64,000 bases of DNA, from the NCBI RefSeq assembly GCF_001675045.1, contig NZ_LYPA01000080.1, positions 1 to 64,000 of the forward strand. Reading direction: 5' to 3'. Source of the DNA: Paenibacillus oryzae (GTDB lineage Bacteria; Bacillota; Bacilli; Paenibacillales; Paenibacillaceae). The notes beneath the pieces are model-generated. The model was not told where the DNA came from. It was given only the letters and a program-made list of their open reading frames with translations, and did not search any database. The translations under genes and the position numbers were made by a program. Shown piece after piece: positions 1-9,584 of the stretch (positions are counted from its first letter, which is position 1; each line of letters begins with the position of its first letter).

Positions 1-303
1 CATAACGGAGAGAACCTTCGTTGGGTAGCTATGTTTTCAACATCCAGTTTTTTGGAAGCATTGTGGGTCAAGCATAGACACATGTGACCGTTGAATGAAG
101 TTCATGCAGCCATTTGAGGCTCTGACGGTCATAAATGACCGCTACAGCCATAAGGGAGCCTCTCAACATTAGCAGGTTTCATTTATTATTAGCAGGATAC
201 AGGATGGGGAGTGGAGCCTGTAGGATAGTGTAGGAAGGAGGAAGGAGGAAGGGGGATGGAACGTGGAGGAAGGAGGACATTTTTGCAGACATGAGGCCCG
301 AGT

Positions 304-349
304 GGAATATACGATTGATATCATTGGGGAATACACGGTTGATATCATT
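304..349. repeat. Two 22-bp direct repeats
   Basis: Two copies of a 22-bp unit start at 304 and 328 (period 24). Both end in TTGATATCATT and differ at two positions. No function is evident. Confidence 0.6.
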
Positions 350-375
350 AAATTGATTAGGCGTGTGAAAATGAG

Positions 376-420
376 GCAGGCGCTGTTGCCGCTGCATTCT
401 GGTAAATAATCAGCGCCTGC
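376..420 (-). terminator. Probable terminator of the YesN-type regulator gene
   Basis: GCAGGCGCTG (376-385) and CAGCGCCTGC (411-420) form a perfect 10-bp inverted repeat with a 25-nt loop. It lies 29 bp past the stop of the leftward gene, and on the minus strand the stem is followed by a short T-rich stretch. The long loop lowers confidence. Confidence 0.5.
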
Positions 421-448
421 ATTCATGCGAGTGAGAGAGAGGAGCAGC

Positions 449-1957
449 CTACGCTTGATTTTGAAATTCCTTCGGGCTGACTCCAAAATAGCTTTTGAAC
501 ACGCGGGTAAAGTTTTTGGGGTTGCTGTAGCCTAGCGTCTCTGCTACATCATGGATTTTCACATTGATGCCGGTTAGGGCGCTTCTGGCATATTCCATAC
601 GCTTCATGGTCACATAATCCTGGAAGCTGACGCCGGTGCTTTCCTTGAATACTTTGCTGAAATAGTTGTAGCTCATGTTGCAATAATTGGCGATAAAGGC
701 CATATTGACGCCACTTAGCAGCTGCTCCTGCACATACTTTTTGGCAATGTCCACCACATCGTTGCTCCGTATCAAGCTGCCTCGCGCCTCAATCATTTGC
801 AGCATGCAGGATTTAAGGTACAGCCTTAATGTTTCGCTTTGATCAAAAGAGGCAAAATCGCGCTTTTGCCCAGGAATCCACCCGATCGTTTGCATGATCA
901 TATCGTAGTTGTGGCGGATGCTCTCCATTGAGCTTTTTTTAAGCGTTTCTTCGCCAAAATAAGTCTGAATCAGCGGAAGCACCTGCTCCCTGCGGCCCAT
1001 ATCAATCATTTCCACCAGCGTTTTCAGATGCTCCGCTTTGATTGAAATGTCTTCCTTGTTAAGTGTGTCCTCGTGCAAAATAACGCGTTGACGCGGAGCA
1101 ATCAGCTTATATTGAAGCACGGAGAGCGCGCTCTGATAAACCTGCGAAATCTCGCCTTCCATAGTACAGACGGAGACGGCTGCAGCAGCCCCGGAGCTAT
1201 CGGCCAGAAAGGACTCCAGCAGCTCGCGGATATTGTCAACATTGCAAATCTGGTCATTAAAATTAATCCACATCACAAGATCATTGTGGCGGTTATAGAA
1301 CGGGTACAGCAACAAACTGGACTGCTCCCATTCCGTCGCAAGCAGCTTGCGCTCCAAGCTGCCGATGCCGGAGGGCTCGTGCGAAGCAGGGTTGCTCACA
1401 GATAAAATAGCCGCAACCGTTGCGGAATGCGGGAAGCTGTAACCAAGCTCGTTGAGCGCCGACCGGATGGCTTCGTTATCGTGGGGTGCTGACTGCAGCA
1501 ACGGATTCAGACTACGGCTCGCCTTCTCCAGCAAGGCAAGCTTTTTCTGCAATTGTCCGGCCATATCCTGCTGTTTTTCCTGCCGCAGCTCCTGTACCGT
1601 TTTGTTAAGCACCTCCGCCAGATCGCCGGAATGCACCGGCTTAAGCAAATAGTCGCGAACGCCCAGCTTAAAGCTTTCCTTTACCAGATGAAAATCGTCG
1701 TAGCCGCTGATCACGATGATTTTTACCACCAGGTGACGGTCGCGCAGCTCACGGATCAGGTCCAGTCCGCCCATGACGGGCATGTTTAGATCCGTTAATA
1801 GGATGGGGGGCTCCTCCGCCTCCATCACCTTCAGGGCCTCCGCTCCATCGCCTGCGCACAACAGCGGGCCAATACCGTCTATGTTCAGGTAGGCGATTAT
1901 GTCCTGAAGGCCCTCGCGCACCATTTTTTCATCGTCCACAATCAAAAGCTTATACAT
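449..1957 (-). CDS. Response regulator, YesN/AraC type
   Basis: A 502-residue transcriptional regulator. The N-terminal receiver domain (about 1-120) has the acidic pair D8-D9 and phospho-acceptor D56 in TDLNMP. A long middle linker of unknown fold follows, and two AraC-type helix-turn-helix motifs occupy about the last 100 residues (FIANYCNMSYNYFSKVF and VAETLGYSNPKNFTRVFK). Family knowledge: such proteins activate sugar-uptake or polysaccharide-use genes when phosphorylated by a YesM-type kinase. The kinase gene ends 12 bp upstream, so the two are probably cotranscribed leftwards with the AraC gene at 3767-4657. The adjacent divergent GH2 glycosidase gene is a likely target; this is inferred from position only. 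Confidence 0.92.
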   Translation of the reverse strand: MYKLLIVDDEKMVREGLQDIIAYLNIDGIGPLLCAGDGAEALKVMEAEEPPILLTDLNMPVMGGLDLIRELRDRHLVVKIIVISGYDDFHLVKESFKLGVRDYLLKPVHSGDLAEVLNKTVQELRQEKQQDMAGQLQKKLALLEKASRSLNPLLQSAPHDNEAIRSALNELGYSFPHSATVAAILSVSNPASHEPSGIGSLERKLLATEWEQSSLLLYPFYNRHNDLVMWINFNDQICNVDNIRELLESFLADSSGAAAAVSVCTMEGEISQVYQSALSVLQYKLIAPRQRVILHEDTLNKEDISIKAEHLKTLVEMIDMGRREQVLPLIQTYFGEETLKKSSMESIRHNYDMIMQTIGWIPGQKRDFASFDQSETLRLYLKSCMLQMIEARGSLIRSNDVVDIAKKYVQEQLLSGVNMAFIANYCNMSYNYFSKVFKESTGVSFQDYVTMKRMEYARSALTGINVKIHDVAETLGYSNPKNFTRVFKSYFGVSPKEFQNQA

Positions 1958-1969
1958 CCGGCATACCTC

Positions 1970-3754
1970 TCATTCATAGGGAATTCTGATCTGAACCTTG
2001 GTGTAGGCATAGTCCTTCCCCTCAACCGTAATGGGGTAGTCATCGCCGTAATACAGCCGAAGCCGGGAGTTGATATTATGCAAACCAATAGAGCGGCTTG
2101 GTCTCTGCGGTTCGTCTGTTGCATCCTCGTAATGGAGAGGAGCGCGGAATTGCTCGTTGAGGGCGGCTATCCGTTCGGCATCCATTCCTCGTCCGTTGTC
2201 CGTTATACAAATAACCACATCCTGCTTCTCTACATAGGCTTGTACTTCAATACGCAGTACCTCCCGCTCTGCAGCTTGTCCATATTTCAAGCTGTTTTCG
2301 ACGATCGGCTGAAGCAGAAACTTGATGACCGGAAACATTTTGAGCGAATCCTGCACCTCTACCTCCAGCCTGATTTCCTTGCTGCTGCTCATCGATTGCA
2401 AATGGACATATTTGCGAACCAGGCTAATTTCCTCATTCAGCGTGGTATGCAGCGTATTGTCGCTTAAGTTGTAACGCAATATTTTACCGAAATCCGCCAG
2501 CCGATCAGCTGTATCGAAAATTTTTTCCTTGATCAGCTGCATTCTGAAAATGTCCAGCGTGTTATATATAAAATGAGGGTTGATCTGATATTGCAGCGCC
2601 TTGATTTGCGCTTCCTTCCGAAGCCGCTCCTTCATGACAATCCGGTGAATCAGATCATTATTACGCTCAATGAGATCGTTAAAATCATGCGCAAGCTGTC
2701 CCAGCTCATCCGGTCTGGTATCGGGTATGCGCATATAAGAGCTGCCCGTCATCACCTGGCGCATGATGGATACAATTTTGTTCAGACGCAGAAATATCAT
2801 TTTGAACATGAAGTAACAAATAATAATGAGCAGCAAAATACTGAATACAATCATAAGCACCTGATTCAGCACGTTTTTGCGGACGGACTGGTTGAGCTGC
2901 TCCAGCGACACCTTGTACACCAGGCTTTGGCCGATGGCGTCCAGACCTTTGTGCAGGTACAAATAGGGCTCCTGAATAAAATAAGCCCCGTCATTTCCCA
3001 GATGCTCCTGCAAAATGCCGCTTTCTTCTTCCTCATCCAGCTCCGCCGTCGATAACCCTATGTTCCCGGCAGAATAGATGAATTGCGCGTTATGGGAAGC
3101 GGCAGGCTCGTCCTCGATGCTGAACAGGCTGTCCTCCGCCATCGTCACCACAACCAGCCCCAGCATTTGGCGGGCCGGCGAATAGAGCTTCGTCAGGAGT
3201 GTATATTTGCTGCGGTCCGTCTGCAGGCTTCGTGGGCCAAGCTCGTCGTCCCCCGGCAGCAGCCACATGGAGGTTTCCGATTCCGCCTCCAGAAACGCAT
3301 GAAGCTTATGGTGCGAGGAATAGCTGCTCAGGTGAAAAAAATAAGGCCAGGATTCCGGAATGTAATCATTATTCATATAAATCCGAATAGAATAATCGTC
3401 GCTTTCCGAAAAAGCCGTAGCATATTTAATAATGGGAATGACAGCATCCAGATATTGCTTCAGAAACTCCGACTGGTCGCCCAGATAGGGATCGCTTATA
3501 AACTCCAGCATTTTGTTGTTGCGGCTGACCATGGAGGTCAAATCCGAGGCCATCCGAATGCGCCCTTCAACCTCCCGGTAGGACTGATCAAAGGCGTGGG
3601 ACATGTTGGTGATAAAGCTGTCCCGTATATTTTGCGTTGTACGATGGCTATTCCACACCAGCAGCACGGAGAGCAGAATAAAGGGGATGGAATAGAGCAC
3701 AATCATTTTGACCATAATGCTGTTTCGTTTTTTCCATAACGTCATCGTATTCAC
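1970..3754 (-). CDS. Sensor histidine kinase, YesM type
   Basis: A 594-residue membrane kinase. The first transmembrane segment is at about 15-35, an extracellular sensor region at about 36-295, the second membrane segment at about 297-320, then a HAMP linker. The His_kinase motif QINPHFIYNTLD places the phospho-accepting His at 394. A HATPase domain fills the C-terminus (N-box PIVENSLKYG, G-box DNGRGMD). Family knowledge: YesM-type kinases sense extracellular carbohydrate, sometimes through a binding protein, and phosphorylate the partner YesN protein, here the next gene. It sits 12 bp from both neighbours, which supports a three-gene operon. The ligand cannot be told from the sequence. Confidence 0.92.
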   Translation of the reverse strand: MNTMTLWKKRNSIMVKMIVLYSIPFILLSVLLVWNSHRTTQNIRDSFITNMSHAFDQSYREVEGRIRMASDLTSMVSRNNKMLEFISDPYLGDQSEFLKQYLDAVIPIIKYATAFSESDDYSIRIYMNNDYIPESWPYFFHLSSYSSHHKLHAFLEAESETSMWLLPGDDELGPRSLQTDRSKYTLLTKLYSPARQMLGLVVVTMAEDSLFSIEDEPAASHNAQFIYSAGNIGLSTAELDEEEESGILQEHLGNDGAYFIQEPYLYLHKGLDAIGQSLVYKVSLEQLNQSVRKNVLNQVLMIVFSILLLIIICYFMFKMIFLRLNKIVSIMRQVMTGSSYMRIPDTRPDELGQLAHDFNDLIERNNDLIHRIVMKERLRKEAQIKALQYQINPHFIYNTLDIFRMQLIKEKIFDTADRLADFGKILRYNLSDNTLHTTLNEEISLVRKYVHLQSMSSSKEIRLEVEVQDSLKMFPVIKFLLQPIVENSLKYGQAAEREVLRIEVQAYVEKQDVVICITDNGRGMDAERIAALNEQFRAPLHYEDATDEPQRPSRSIGLHNINSRLRLYYGDDYPITVEGKDYAYTKVQIRIPYE

Positions 3755-3766
3755 CCTCTATATTGG

Positions 3767-4657
3767 TCAAACGGGCTCGTGAAGCCGGTGGCCGTATGCT
3801 TTTCTGAATTTGCCGGGAGTCAGCCCATATTGCTTTCTGAACATGCGGATAAAATAACTCGCTTCCATCCCGAGCCGGCTGGCGATTTCCTGTATGCCGA
3901 TATCCGGACTGTTTTCAAGCCACGTTGCCGCATGCTGCATTCTGAGGCGCTGCAGGTAGGCATGGGGATTCATCCCGTAGGCCTCCCGGAAAATGCGCTG
4001 AAAATGCTGGACCGAATAACCAACCGCATGTGCGATATTGGCAATTTGCACGTCCTCGCTGTAATGCTGCTTCATATAAAGGGCTGCCGTTTTGAGCGCG
4101 CGCTGCGCGGAGCTGTATGTCCCGGGCGCAAGCGTCCCGCTATGACGCAGAGCCGCTCTGGACAGAGCAAGCAGGAAGCTGTAAAGCTCCACGGATAGCC
4201 GTTCCTCTGCATCCTCCGCATCCATGTCGGATTTGTCCCAGATTCCCTTCAATTTCTCCTGAAGCTCGTTCATTGACGACGCCGCCAGCGGCAAAATCGA
4301 GAACAGGGGCAGGCTGCAGCTCTGAATCAAGCTTTCCGCCGAGTCTCCCCGTATGCCGATAAAGCCAAGCTGCCAGCTCTGGCCCAAAGCGGGCGCGTAT
4401 TCATGGGGAGCTCCAGCAGGCAGCAGCAAGGCATGTCCGGGCGGGAAGGGCCGCTCTTGACCGCCTTGAAAATCTTGAAAGTCTTGAATGCCATGGAAAT
4501 GAAACGTGCCATAGCCGCCAAAATTGATAAAGCACTGTAGCGCGGGATATCCCTCGGGACGATATTGATGGGTCTGCTCATGCAGACCGCAATTATAAAC
4601 GGACAACGGCAGCCGATGGCCGAACCGGTTAGGGCATAATCGAAAGGGAAGCAGCAT
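3767..4657 (-). CDS. AraC-family transcriptional regulator
   Basis: A 296-residue regulator with an N-terminal cupin-like sugar-sensing half (about 1-150; note GHALLLPAGAPHEY) and a C-terminal pair of AraC helix-turn-helix motifs (IANIAHAVGYSVQHFQRIF and IASRLGMEASYFIRMFRK). A GGAG site lies about 8 bp before the ATG at 4657. It is first in the leftward operon with the YesM/YesN-type genes and is divergent from the GH2 gene across about 230 bp. The arrangement suggests local control of glycoside use, with its own effector beside the two-component system. Confidence 0.9.
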   Translation of the reverse strand: MLLPFRLCPNRFGHRLPLSVYNCGLHEQTHQYRPEGYPALQCFINFGGYGTFHFHGIQDFQDFQGGQERPFPPGHALLLPAGAPHEYAPALGQSWQLGFIGIRGDSAESLIQSCSLPLFSILPLAASSMNELQEKLKGIWDKSDMDAEDAEERLSVELYSFLLALSRAALRHSGTLAPGTYSSAQRALKTAALYMKQHYSEDVQIANIAHAVGYSVQHFQRIFREAYGMNPHAYLQRLRMQHAATWLENSPDIGIQEIASRLGMEASYFIRMFRKQYGLTPGKFRKAYGHRLHEPV

Positions 4658-4889
4658 GTTGATTCTCCAGTCTCAAAAGAATAAGGGACAAATGACAGGA
4701 GCTTGCTCCAAAATCGGCTTTGGCCGCTGTCTTCATCGCTTTCTACTATGAACGCTTACGCTCAAAAGGACAATGCTTCAGGAGTGAAATGTTCATTTTG
4801 TACGATTTTATCCCTGCTTTTGTGCTAACGTCATCGGGATTGGCTTTTTTACAATGGAGGTATTACATCGGAGAAAGGTTTTGACCTAA

Positions 4890-7655
4890 ATGAGAGAACG
4901 ATTGAGCATGGATAAAGATTGGCTGTTTCATCTTGGCGACATCGCCATCCCGGCCCAGAACAGCCATAAAGCCGTATATGGCAATGCCAAGGCGGGAGGC
5001 TTGACGGGAGCGGCCAGCGTTGAATGGAACGACAATGAGTGGGAGACGGTAAACCTTCCCCATGACTGGTCCTATCGCCAGCCGTTTGACCGGGAAGGCG
5101 GAGTGCCGGATTTTGGTTACAAGCCTCGGGGAATCGGCTGGTATCGCAAAAAGTTCAAGCTGTCGCCCTCCGACAATGGAAAGCAGCTGCTGCTGGAATT
5201 TGACGGCATAGCGACTCATGCAACGGTTTATTTGAACGGCAGCATTCTGGAGCGCAGCTTCTGCGGCTATACAAGCTTTGTTGTGGATATAACGGACCGG
5301 GTTTTCTACGGCGACCGTCCAAATCTGCTGGTGGTCAAGGCCGATGCTTCCGTGTCGGAGGGCTGGTGGTATGAAGGCGCGGGCATTTACCGCCATGTCT
5401 GGCTTACCAAAAAGAATGCTTTATCCATCGCCCACCGGGGCGTTTGGGTGAATCCCGTCAAGCTGGACGGGGAGAGCTGGCTGACCAACGTCGAAACAAC
5501 GATCACCAACGAGCGCGAGGAGGAAGCTCGCTTTGAGCTGCTGTCGCGAGTTGTTCGCGCCGATGGCGAGGTTGTGGCGGAGGAGATTTCAGCGGGGGTG
5601 GCCAAAGCGGGAGAAGCCATCGTTCTGAAGCAGGAGCTGCCCCTGGTTTCGCCGCTGCTGTGGGATGTGGATTCTCCTCATCTATACAGGCTGGAGTCCA
5701 TCCTGCTGGAGGACGACGAGCGCTGCGACGGGGCTAATACCAGCTTTGGCTACCGCACAATCACCATTTGCCCCGACAAGGGCTTTTATCTCAACGGCCG
5801 CAGACTCAAAATTAAAGGAACCTGCAACCACCAGGACCATGCCGGAATTGGCGTGGCGCTGCCGGATCACGTCCATGAATACCGTATTTTGCGGCTTAAG
5901 CAAATGGGAAGCAACGCCTACCGCTGCGCCCATCACAATCCGGCGCCGGAGCTGCTGGACGCCTGCGATCGGCTGGGGATGCTCGTCATGGACGAAAATC
6001 GCAATTTTGACAGCTCGCCGGAAGGGCTTCGTCAGGTTGAAAATATGGTGACCCGCGACCGGAATCATCCGTCGGTCGTTTTCTACAGTCTTTACAACGA
6101 AGAGCCGCTACAGGGAACGCCGATTGGCCGCAACATGTTCAAAAGAATGAAGGAAGCCGTGCTTCGCCTGGACAATACCCGGCCGATTCTTGGCGCTATG
6201 AATGGCGGCGTTATGGAGGATGAAGGCACTGTCGACGTGATGGATATTGCGGGGTTCAACTACATGCATGGCGGCTATGACCGTTTCCATGAGAAGCATC
6301 CCGGTCAGCCGATGATTGGCTCCGAGACGGTCAGCGCTTTTGCAACAAGAGGAAATTACATCAGCGATACCGGATTGCAGTTTTTTGACAGCTTCGACCG
6401 GGAAAAGGCCAATTGGGGCAATACGGCAAGAGAGTCCTGGCAGGCCATTAATACGCGCGATTTTATGATGGGCACCTTTGTTTGGACGGGCTTTGATTAT
6501 AGGGGCGAGCCCACGCCTTATGAATGGCCTAGCGTCAGCACTCATTTTGGCATTCTGGATACATGTGGCTTTCCGAAGGATTCCTATTATCTGTACCAGG
6601 CCTTTTGGCTGGACGAGCCGGTTGTCCATATCGCGGGTGGCTGGAATTGGCCGGGCAAGGAGGGGGAGCTTGTCACGGTTATGGCGCATACCAACTGTGA
6701 GGAGGTAGCGTTGTATGTCAACGGAGAGCTGCGCTATCGGGAAAATGTGGATATCTACGAGCAGCGTCAATGGGAAATTCTTTATGAGCCGGGAACGTTA
6801 AGGCTGGAGGGTTACCGGAACGGAAAGCTGGTTGGCGTGGATGAAAAAATCACTCCGGGCGCGCCTTGCTCCCTGCGCGTTGAAGCCAGCAAACCGGCCT
6901 TGCTTGGAGACGGACGGGATGCAGTTGTTGTTAATGTTTATGCGATTGACGCCGAAGGGCGGTTTGTGGAAACGGCGAACAGCCTTGTTGCCTTTTCGAT
7001 TGAGGGCAGCGGGGTCATACTGGGAGCGGGCAATGGCAATCCCAATTCGCAGGAGCCGGATCATCTCCAGGAGCGCCGTTTGTTTAATGGCTGTCTTCAA
7101 TTGATTGTTGGCAGCAATGCCGGTTCTGACACTATCACTCTGACTCTTCAGGGTGAAGGCTTGCAAGCGGTCGCTCATGCTATACCGGTTGAGTCTGTCG
7201 AAGAGCCTCCTTATGTGCCGTCCGTCCACGAACGCTACATCAACAACTGGCTGCTGACACAGGATATAGCGCTTCAGCGTCCCGATCCCAATGTGGAGAT
7301 TCACCCGACGGATATGAATTCCTGGGAGAAGGTCGATGTCAGCTTTGGCCCGCAGCAAATGCTGCAAGGAGCAGAGGGCTATGTCATTTACCGCAGCTCT
7401 ATCGCCCTTACGGAGCGGGAGAGAAGCAGCAATCCATATCTCTATTTCCATGCGGTCAGCGGCGACTCCGAAATTTATGTGGACGGGAAGCTGCTTGCGA
7501 AGCAAGCGTCGCCATGGCCAATGACGGTGGAGGTTTCACTGGACGGCGTGGAGCTAGGCGAAGAAACGGTTTTGTCCGTGCTCGTCGGCATCAAGCCGGA
7601 TATGTACAAACCCGGCATCAATGGCGCGGTTTCCATGGGATTGCGGCAGGGCTAA
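4890..7655 (+). CDS. Glycoside hydrolase family 2 (beta-galactosidase-like)
   Basis: A 921-residue glycosidase with no signal peptide, so probably cytoplasmic. Order: GH2 N-terminal sugar-binding sandwich (about 5-180), immunoglobulin-like domain (about 185-290), TIM barrel (about 295-590), then DUF4982/bacterial-Ig-like modules and a final sandwich domain. The acid/base candidate is E404 in SLYNEEP and the nucleophile candidate is E479 in IGSE. GGAGAAAGG lies 11 bp before the ATG at 4890; ATG 4908 is an alternative start. Exact substrate (beta-galactoside, beta-glucuronide or other) is not readable. Divergent from a three-gene regulatory operon that probably controls it. Confidence 0.9.
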   Translation: MRERLSMDKDWLFHLGDIAIPAQNSHKAVYGNAKAGGLTGAASVEWNDNEWETVNLPHDWSYRQPFDREGGVPDFGYKPRGIGWYRKKFKLSPSDNGKQLLLEFDGIATHATVYLNGSILERSFCGYTSFVVDITDRVFYGDRPNLLVVKADASVSEGWWYEGAGIYRHVWLTKKNALSIAHRGVWVNPVKLDGESWLTNVETTITNEREEEARFELLSRVVRADGEVVAEEISAGVAKAGEAIVLKQELPLVSPLLWDVDSPHLYRLESILLEDDERCDGANTSFGYRTITICPDKGFYLNGRRLKIKGTCNHQDHAGIGVALPDHVHEYRILRLKQMGSNAYRCAHHNPAPELLDACDRLGMLVMDENRNFDSSPEGLRQVENMVTRDRNHPSVVFYSLYNEEPLQGTPIGRNMFKRMKEAVLRLDNTRPILGAMNGGVMEDEGTVDVMDIAGFNYMHGGYDRFHEKHPGQPMIGSETVSAFATRGNYISDTGLQFFDSFDREKANWGNTARESWQAINTRDFMMGTFVWTGFDYRGEPTPYEWPSVSTHFGILDTCGFPKDSYYLYQAFWLDEPVVHIAGGWNWPGKEGELVTVMAHTNCEEVALYVNGELRYRENVDIYEQRQWEILYEPGTLRLEGYRNGKLVGVDEKITPGAPCSLRVEASKPALLGDGRDAVVVNVYAIDAEGRFVETANSLVAFSIEGSGVILGAGNGNPNSQEPDHLQERRLFNGCLQLIVGSNAGSDTITLTLQGEGLQAVAHAIPVESVEEPPYVPSVHERYINNWLLTQDIALQRPDPNVEIHPTDMNSWEKVDVSFGPQQMLQGAEGYVIYRSSIALTERERSSNPYLYFHAVSGDSEIYVDGKLLAKQASPWPMTVEVSLDGVELGEETVLSVLVGIKPDMYKPGINGAVSMGLRQG

Positions 7656-7754
7656 GCGGGATATATTTGGGTTTGTCTCTTGCATATGGCCGATCTTGCA
7701 TAAAGCCAGTGGAAACAGGAGTAACGTAACTCACAGACGCAGGGTTGTCCAATC

Positions 7755-7763
7755 TGGTATAAT
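7755..7763 (+). promoter_or_regulatory. Extended -10 promoter
   Basis: TGG followed by TATAAT (7758-7763) is an extended -10 element without an obvious -35 box. It lies 37 bp before the ATG of the small membrane protein gene. Confidence 0.55.
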
Positions 7764-7800
7764 GCGGTAAAAAGGCGCGAGTCGAGAGGGGCTGCATTGG

Positions 7801-8244
7801 ATGCTGCATTATGCGTGGGGATTTTCCTGGAAGGGGCTCCTGTTGTTTATGCTGGTCATGCTGCCTAATTTGCTTTATATCTGGATTCCTGCGCCCGTTG
7901 CCAAAAAAATAGAGGGACCTGGCTTCCTTGCTCTGACCATTGTCGAGCATGGCAGTCAGGCCCTTTTTGTGGTGCTGTTGCTATTCCTGACTAGCACAAA
8001 AGTATCGCCGCTGCAAAGCCCTTACCTTTACGGGATGGGCCTTCTGCTGCTTGCGTATTATGTGTTATGGGGGCTATTTTTTGCTGGAATGGCGGGTAAA
8101 ATGGCGTGGATGGCCCTTGCCATTTTACCCGTTATTTATTTCATGCTGGCGGCTCTATGGTTGCACAACTTCCCTGCCCTGCTGCCGACGGTCATCTTTG
8201 GAGCGGCCCATGCGGCGATCACCTGGCAAACCTATAATCCGTAA
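7801..8244 (+). CDS. Small integral membrane protein, unknown function
   Basis: A 147-residue very hydrophobic protein with about five predicted membrane segments (for example LLLFMLVMLPNLLYIWIP, ALFVVLLLFLT, GLLLLAYYVLWGLFF, LAILPVIYFMLAALWL). GAGAGGGG lies about 9 bp before the ATG and an extended -10 promoter lies upstream. It ends 8 bp from the convergent histidine kinase gene. I do not recognise a characterised family. Confidence 0.75.
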   Translation: MLHYAWGFSWKGLLLFMLVMLPNLLYIWIPAPVAKKIEGPGFLALTIVEHGSQALFVVLLLFLTSTKVSPLQSPYLYGMGLLLLAYYVLWGLFFAGMAGKMAWMALAILPVIYFMLAALWLHNFPALLPTVIFGAAHAAITWQTYNP

Positions 8245-8252
8245 GCTGCTAA

Positions 8253-9584
8253 CTAATTTTCCAGAGGGAGGTGAACATAAAAGGTAGTAGATTCCCCCTG
8301 AGCGCTTTTGGCATAAATTCGCCCTTTATGCTGATCAATAATGGATTTGGCGATGGCGAGCCCCAGGCCGTATCCGCCTTGCTTGCGTGCGCGTGACGCG
8401 TCTGTCCGATAGAAGCGGTCGAAAATACGGGTTAGATGCTCCGGCGCGATGCCTTCCCCTGTATTGGTGATGGCAAGCACCGCTTCCTGCTGCTGCTTTT
8501 TCAGCACAAGCTCAACCTTTCCTCCGGCTTGCGTATACTTGATCGCATTATCCAGCAAAATCATAATAACCTGCTTGATCTGCTCCTGATTGCCGTTAAC
8601 CTTCAGCCCCGGTTCGATTTTGTAATGCAGCCCCACATTTTTTTCGAAAAATACAGCCTCCATCGTCAGCAATATGGTTTCCACCGAATCGCTTATATGA
8701 AATTTTGAATACATCATGCTTGCTCTGGCATCGTCCATTTCCGTCAAATATAGCAAGTCGTTTGTCAAACGCGTCATGCGCTCCGTCTCCGACTTGATAT
8801 AATGCAGCCACTTGGCTTGACTGTTAATCGTTTCATGGCCGTTGGATAACAGCACATCCGCATTGGTGTGAATAATCGTCAGCGGCGTTTTTAGCTCGTG
8901 AGACGCATCGGCAATAAACTGCTTTTGCTTATCGAAGCTTTCCTTGACAGGAGCAATGGAACGATTGGCGAAGTAGCGGCTTGTAAAAAAGATAACACCA
9001 AGCATCACAATCCCGACAATTGCAAACGTGTAGATAAGATTCGTCAAAATGTCCTGGCGCGCGGACACATCCAGAAAAACAAGAATAAACTCTTCACCGG
9101 CTTGCTGTATCGTATAGGCCCAATGGCTGCCGTCCAGCTTGAATTGGCCAGACGTTTTTTGGCCGACGGGAGATACCTTTTCCAGTGCTTGAGCAAATAA
9201 TTCCTCATCCATGTCAAATTGGGAGGTGCTGCTGATCAAGGCGCCGTTGCTGTCCGTTCTTAGCGTAAATGAAACGGTTCTTTCCGGCGCCATTCCTCCG
9301 TATTGCCCTCCAAAGCCTTCGCCGTTTTTTTCGCCAAAGCGGCCCTCCGGCATTTCGCTGCCCTGCGTTGGAAATTGATCATCCGGATTCCTTGCTCCAT
9401 CGGTTCGGGGTACGCCCATCTGTGGACGTTGATTCGAATCCGCAATGCGATGAAGGTCCATTTTGATGTCATGCTGCGCATTGCGGTAGGTGATCGTATA
9501 AATTGAGCCAAATGCCACTAACATAATAACGGATATCGTAATCAGATTGAGCAGAAGAAACCGGTTCCTCAGTTTGATAAACAT
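8253..9584 (-). CDS. Sensor histidine kinase, EnvZ/PhoR type
   Basis: A 443-residue kinase. Membrane segments at about 9-31 and 179-200 flank an extracellular loop. That loop contains an odd Gly/Pro/Met/Glu-rich stretch at about 52-100 that resembles the C-terminus of the beta-helix lipoprotein at 12279-14465. The HisKA domain has H229 in ASHELKTP; the HATPase domain carries LDNAIKYT, GEGIAPE and GGYGLGLAI. It starts within the stop of the regulator gene (TGATG overlap), so the two are translationally coupled. Probable partner: the regulator at 9584-10261. Confidence 0.92.
   Translation of the reverse strand: MFIKLRNRFLLLNLITISVIMLVAFGSIYTITYRNAQHDIKMDLHRIADSNQRPQMGVPRTDGARNPDDQFPTQGSEMPEGRFGEKNGEGFGGQYGGMAPERTVSFTLRTDSNGALISSTSQFDMDEELFAQALEKVSPVGQKTSGQFKLDGSHWAYTIQQAGEEFILVFLDVSARQDILTNLIYTFAIVGIVMLGVIFFTSRYFANRSIAPVKESFDKQKQFIADASHELKTPLTIIHTNADVLLSNGHETINSQAKWLHYIKSETERMTRLTNDLLYLTEMDDARASMMYSKFHISDSVETILLTMEAVFFEKNVGLHYKIEPGLKVNGNQEQIKQVIMILLDNAIKYTQAGGKVELVLKKQQQEAVLAITNTGEGIAPEHLTRIFDRFYRTDASRARKQGGYGLGLAIAKSIIDQHKGRIYAKSAQGESTTFYVHLPLEN

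Larger units (their letters stand above)
1..448. other. Gene-free left flank with short repeats
   Basis: No convincing gene is visible. The stretch holds a perfect palindrome at 126-141 (CGGTCAT, AA, ATGACCG), a GGA-rich low-complexity run near 231-276, two 22-bp direct repeats at 304-325 and 328-349 that end in TTGATATCATT, and the terminator of the leftward regulator gene. The ORFs here are low-complexity and lack ribosome binding sites. Confidence 0.6.

Noticed and set aside
169..486. ORF in the left flank
   Set aside because: Encoded by low-complexity repeats and running into the regulator gene; no start signals.
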